Notes under the pieces: model-generated
Database searches by the model: none
The model's input: only the letters and a program-made list of their open reading frames with translations
What the model was told of the DNA's origin: nothing
Position numbers and translations under genes: made by a program
Shown here: in pieces, positions 61,406 to 64,000 of the stretch
Layout: each line of letters opens with the position of its first letter
Position numbering within the stretch: the stretch's first letter is position 1
Source: Clavelina lepadiformis
Lineage: Eukaryota > Chordata > Ascidiacea > Aplousobranchia > Clavelinidae
Reading direction: 5' to 3'
NCBI RefSeq assembly: GCF_947623445.1
Contig: NC_135247.1
Span: 5,458,501 to 5,522,500, forward strand
DNA: 64,000 bases

Positions 61406-62466
61406 GTTTATGTACCGATATATTGGTGCAGAATGGTTGTTATGTTGCGTATTTTAGAGGATAACATTACTTTGGCGGAGTGGACATTTCGGAATTATAA
61501 TTGATCAGTGCACTGAAAACAAACTTTCCAATAAGGATATTTCAGAATTAGGCTGTGCTTGTTTCTCCCCAGTAACAGTATGGTGCGCTCTCGAGATCTC
61601 GTTGATAAGTGTCATGCTTTTCAATCTAGTTTGAAAGTAAATGAAATTATTAAACTTGATAGCCTTTGTCTGGAAACGCTTTTGTAGGTTTCAAAAGATT
61701 TGGTACATTTTATGGTATGTTTTACAAAGGACCAATAAATATTGACATAGTTTTGAATGTTCAAAATGCAATTTTATTGTATACTTTGCAAGTATTACAG
61801 TGCGACAGGAATCTCTGGAAATGTGTTTTTCATGCAGTGATCAGTACAGTACATGTGTTATGTATGCAGTGAGAATGTAACTGAAAACTTCTACTATAAA
61901 AAAATACTGGTACATATAATAGGCATATTACTATATATTCAGTAGTAAACGTTTCATAAGTTATGTTGATAGCAGATTATGGAATGTTGAGTACATGTCA
62001 CATGGTTTTTCATCTCTAAATCACATTTCTAAACTTGCATAGTACATGTATCTATTTGTAGTTATGCATAGTCAAAGTCGATCAGCGTGCTTTTGTGCTA
62101 AAGTTGAATGACACTATGTGTTATCATGATATAACTTTGATTTATCCTAGTAAACAATATTTATGCCAGGTAAATTTTATGGGACACTGTGTCAATCAAG
62201 TCAATCGAAATTCCACGTTAACACGAGTCAAGCCGAGTCTTTTAAGCAATTAAACATTAGTCAATTCTCTCCAAAACCCTGACTCAAGTCATTTGCACAA
62301 CATTAATAGTAATATTCAGATTTGGGGTTCAAATTGTCAAATTTCTACTTTTTAAAGCATATTTTTGACATCTAGGTTAATGAGCGAATCTAAGTGTTCA
62401 AATATAAGCATTACGACCATTTTGAACTTGCTGAACTGTAAACCAGCACCACTAAGTACAATAACC
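61406..62466. other. 5' flank of RNPC3
   Basis: Upstream region of the plus-strand RNPC3 gene. At 62190-62300 several words of the GTCAATCAAGTCAATC / ACGAGTCAAGCCGAGTC / GACTCAAGTCA type occur, a degenerate repeat within 300 bp of the start codon. No TATA box is convincing. Confidence 0.4.
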
Positions 62467-64000
62467 ATGGCAACAAATGTTGAAGCAGTAAAAGATCGAG
62501 TGGATTCAGACACTTTGTTGGTAAAGCATTTACCAATGTCATTAACAGCAGATGAAAAGGCTGATTTGCTAAAATGTTTTGGTGCCACAGAAGTTCGAGT
62601 CATGTCTGTTCACGGAAGATTAAAACATTGTGCTTTCGCAACTTTTCCGACTCCAAAACAGGCCAGTGAAGCCCTGTCTCGGCTCCACCAACTTGAAGTA
62701 TTAGGGCATGCATTATCAGTAGAATATGCTAAAGCAAAGTTGCAAAATCATATTAAGTCAATTGATGTACACAAAGGCTTTGATGGCTTAAAAGAACAAT
62801 GTTGTAAAAAGGGCAACAAACCCAATGACGAAAAGAGAAGTAAAGCAATGAATGGTGAAATGTATAAGTCCTGCACATGTGAAAGAAAATTGCCACCAAT
62901 AGCTCCACATTTTGGTTTGCAATATCCAGCTAACCCAAAGTATAAATATCAGTATCCCGATCCTACTGCTGATGTTTTGCTTAATATATGTGGTGCCCTT
63001 TTAACGGTTCCGAAGTTCTACACTCAGGTTCTTCACTTAATGAACAAAATGAACCTTTTTTGTCCTTTTTCAACTTCTGCCTTAATTCCTCCAATATTGT
63101 TGGAACATGTGACAGGGACAGCCAACTCATCCATTGTTAGTGACCAGGTTCCAGTACTACCAGCGGCACACCCTAAAATTCATCTGCAAAATTTGTCAAG
63201 CTCAGAATCTGAACTCGAAAGTGATGAAATGCGTTACAAAAGCTTGGATATTTTACCACCAGAAAGGTCTATGAAAGCATTCAAACGGAAGCGATCTGTT
63301 TTGTCTAATGAACCTAAACGAAAACTTGCAAGGTATCAGAAAGGGAAAAAGACTGCAACAAAATCTGAAGCCTTAGTAGCCACAACTAATATCAACGCTA
63401 AAACAGATCTTTCTGAAATATTTCAGAGACCTTGTGCTAATGATGCAAAACATGACATTTCTCTGATTATTCCATCAAACATTTCTCCAGTCAAGAAATT
63501 GTCACATATTTTAGCTGGTCAGGAATCAATTCCTAATGAAGAAAAGGCAGAAGGAACTGGGTTTGGTAAAATCAACCCTTTACAACAACCTACCAATCAG
63601 AAGGAAGTTGATGACGAAAAAGATTACATACTCACTACTGATTTTATAACCGAAAAACAGTTAGAGTCCGGAAAGCTTTCAGAAAAGGAAATGTCATCTC
63701 ATTCACTTTTCAAAAACTACCATCCTGGACAACCATCATGTCGACTGTATATCAAAAATTTAGCTAAAAAAGTGACTGAAAAAGACTTGCAGCACATTTT
63801 TGGAAGATTCATAAATATTGAAAATGAAGATGACATTAAAATGTTTGATGTTCGTGTTATGAACCAAGGCCGCATGAAAGGACAAGCATTTGTAGGATTA
63901 TCTAGTGTAGTAGCTGCAACAAAAGCCGTTAAATTAGTAAATGGTTACCAGTTAATCAATAAACCAATGGTTGTTTCCTTTGCAAGGTCTGCAAAACCCA
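62467..64000 (+). CDS. RNPC3: RNA-binding protein of the minor spliceosome (U11/U12-65K), 5' part
   Basis: In vertebrates this protein bridges the U11 and U12 snRNPs in the di-snRNP that recognises U12-type introns: its C-terminal RRM binds the U12 snRNA 3' stem-loop and its N-terminal part binds the U11-59K protein. The frame is open for 511 codons to the window edge with no intron. RRM1 is near residues 16-90, with RNP2 LLVKHLP and RNP1 RLKHCAFATF. A family-specific Pro/Tyr segment follows (PPIAPHFGLQYPANPKYKYQ), then acidic and Lys/Arg-rich linkers (LSSSESELESDE, FKRKRSVLSNEPKRKLARY). RRM2 starts near residue 425 (CRLYIKNLAKKVTEKDL, then GRMKGQAFVGL) and is almost complete at the edge. The order of RRM, long linker and RRM matches RNPC3. 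The start is the first Met before RRM1 (aaccATGG context). The extreme C-terminus is outside the window. Confidence 0.93.
   Translation, partial: MATNVEAVKDRVDSDTLLVKHLPMSLTADEKADLLKCFGATEVRVMSVHGRLKHCAFATFPTPKQASEALSRLHQLEVLGHALSVEYAKAKLQNHIKSIDVHKGFDGLKEQCCKKGNKPNDEKRSKAMNGEMYKSCTCERKLPPIAPHFGLQYPANPKYKYQYPDPTADVLLNICGALLTVPKFYTQVLHLMNKMNLFCPFSTSALIPPILLEHVTGTANSSIVSDQVPVLPAAHPKIHLQNLSSSESELESDEMRYKSLDILPPERSMKAFKRKRSVLSNEPKRKLARYQKGKKTATKSEALVATTNINAKTDLSEIFQRPCANDAKHDISLIIPSNISPVKKLSHILAGQESIPNEEKAEGTGFGKINPLQQPTNQKEVDDEKDYILTTDFITEKQLESGKLSEKEMSSHSLFKNYHPGQPSCRLYIKNLAKKVTEKDLQHIFGRFINIENEDDIKMFDVRVMNQGRMKGQAFVGLSSVVAATKAVKLVNGYQLINKPMVVSFARSAKP

Overview
The window is nuclear DNA of an animal. 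The genes are split by short GT-AG introns, the DNA is AT-rich, and several families of inverted-repeat transposons and tRNA-derived SINEs are scattered through it. The best fit is an invertebrate deuterostome, most likely an ascidian tunicate of the Ciona kind. That placement is inferred from small introns, compact genes and deuterostome-type orthologues (HINFP, FBXW5, RNPC3, DUS4L); no single marker proves it.

Layout from left to right. 1-1658 (-): 5' part of an unrecognised gene that runs off the window. 3188-4516 (-): DUS4L-type tRNA-dihydrouridine synthase, two exons, 331 aa. 7039-9437 (-): single-pass membrane protein with leucine-rich repeats, four exons, 553 aa. 9.5-18.6 kb: transposon-rich block with a Penelope-like foldback, a short hAT element, a long-TIR element, and a hAT transposon with an open 670-aa transposase, exact 8-bp target duplication and a piggyBac-type element inserted inside it. 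19893-25295 (+): HINFP, the histone H4 gene transcription factor, 15 exons, 684 aa. 27073-33427 (-): FBXW5, F-box/WD40 ubiquitin-ligase substrate receptor, 15 exons, 716 aa, convergent with HINFP. 33.7-42.8 kb: gene-free block with a roughly 690-bp palindrome, a perfect 136-bp inverted repeat and two opposed 15/16-bp minisatellite arrays. 42854-52485 (-): rhodopsin-family GPCR, nine coding exons, 630 aa, long cytoplasmic tail. 52.5-62.4 kb: gene-free, with SINE, MITE and hAT fragments. 62467-64000 (+): 5' part of RNPC3 (U11/U12-65K), a minor-spliceosome protein, running off the window.

Most of the genes are unrelated housekeeping or receptor genes and show no sign of working as a cluster. HINFP (histone transcription at S phase), FBXW5 (a ubiquitin ligase acting on cell-cycle and centriole proteins in vertebrates), DUS4L (tRNA modification) and RNPC3 (U12 splicing) are broadly expressed nuclear or cytoplasmic functions.

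Exon borders come from reading splice sites by eye. For all complete gene models the exon lengths sum to an open frame. No cDNA or homology search was available. The notable non-genic content is the nested hAT/piggyBac element, several large inverted repeats, the opposed minisatellites, and a MITE family that carries the CRE palindrome TGACGTCA.
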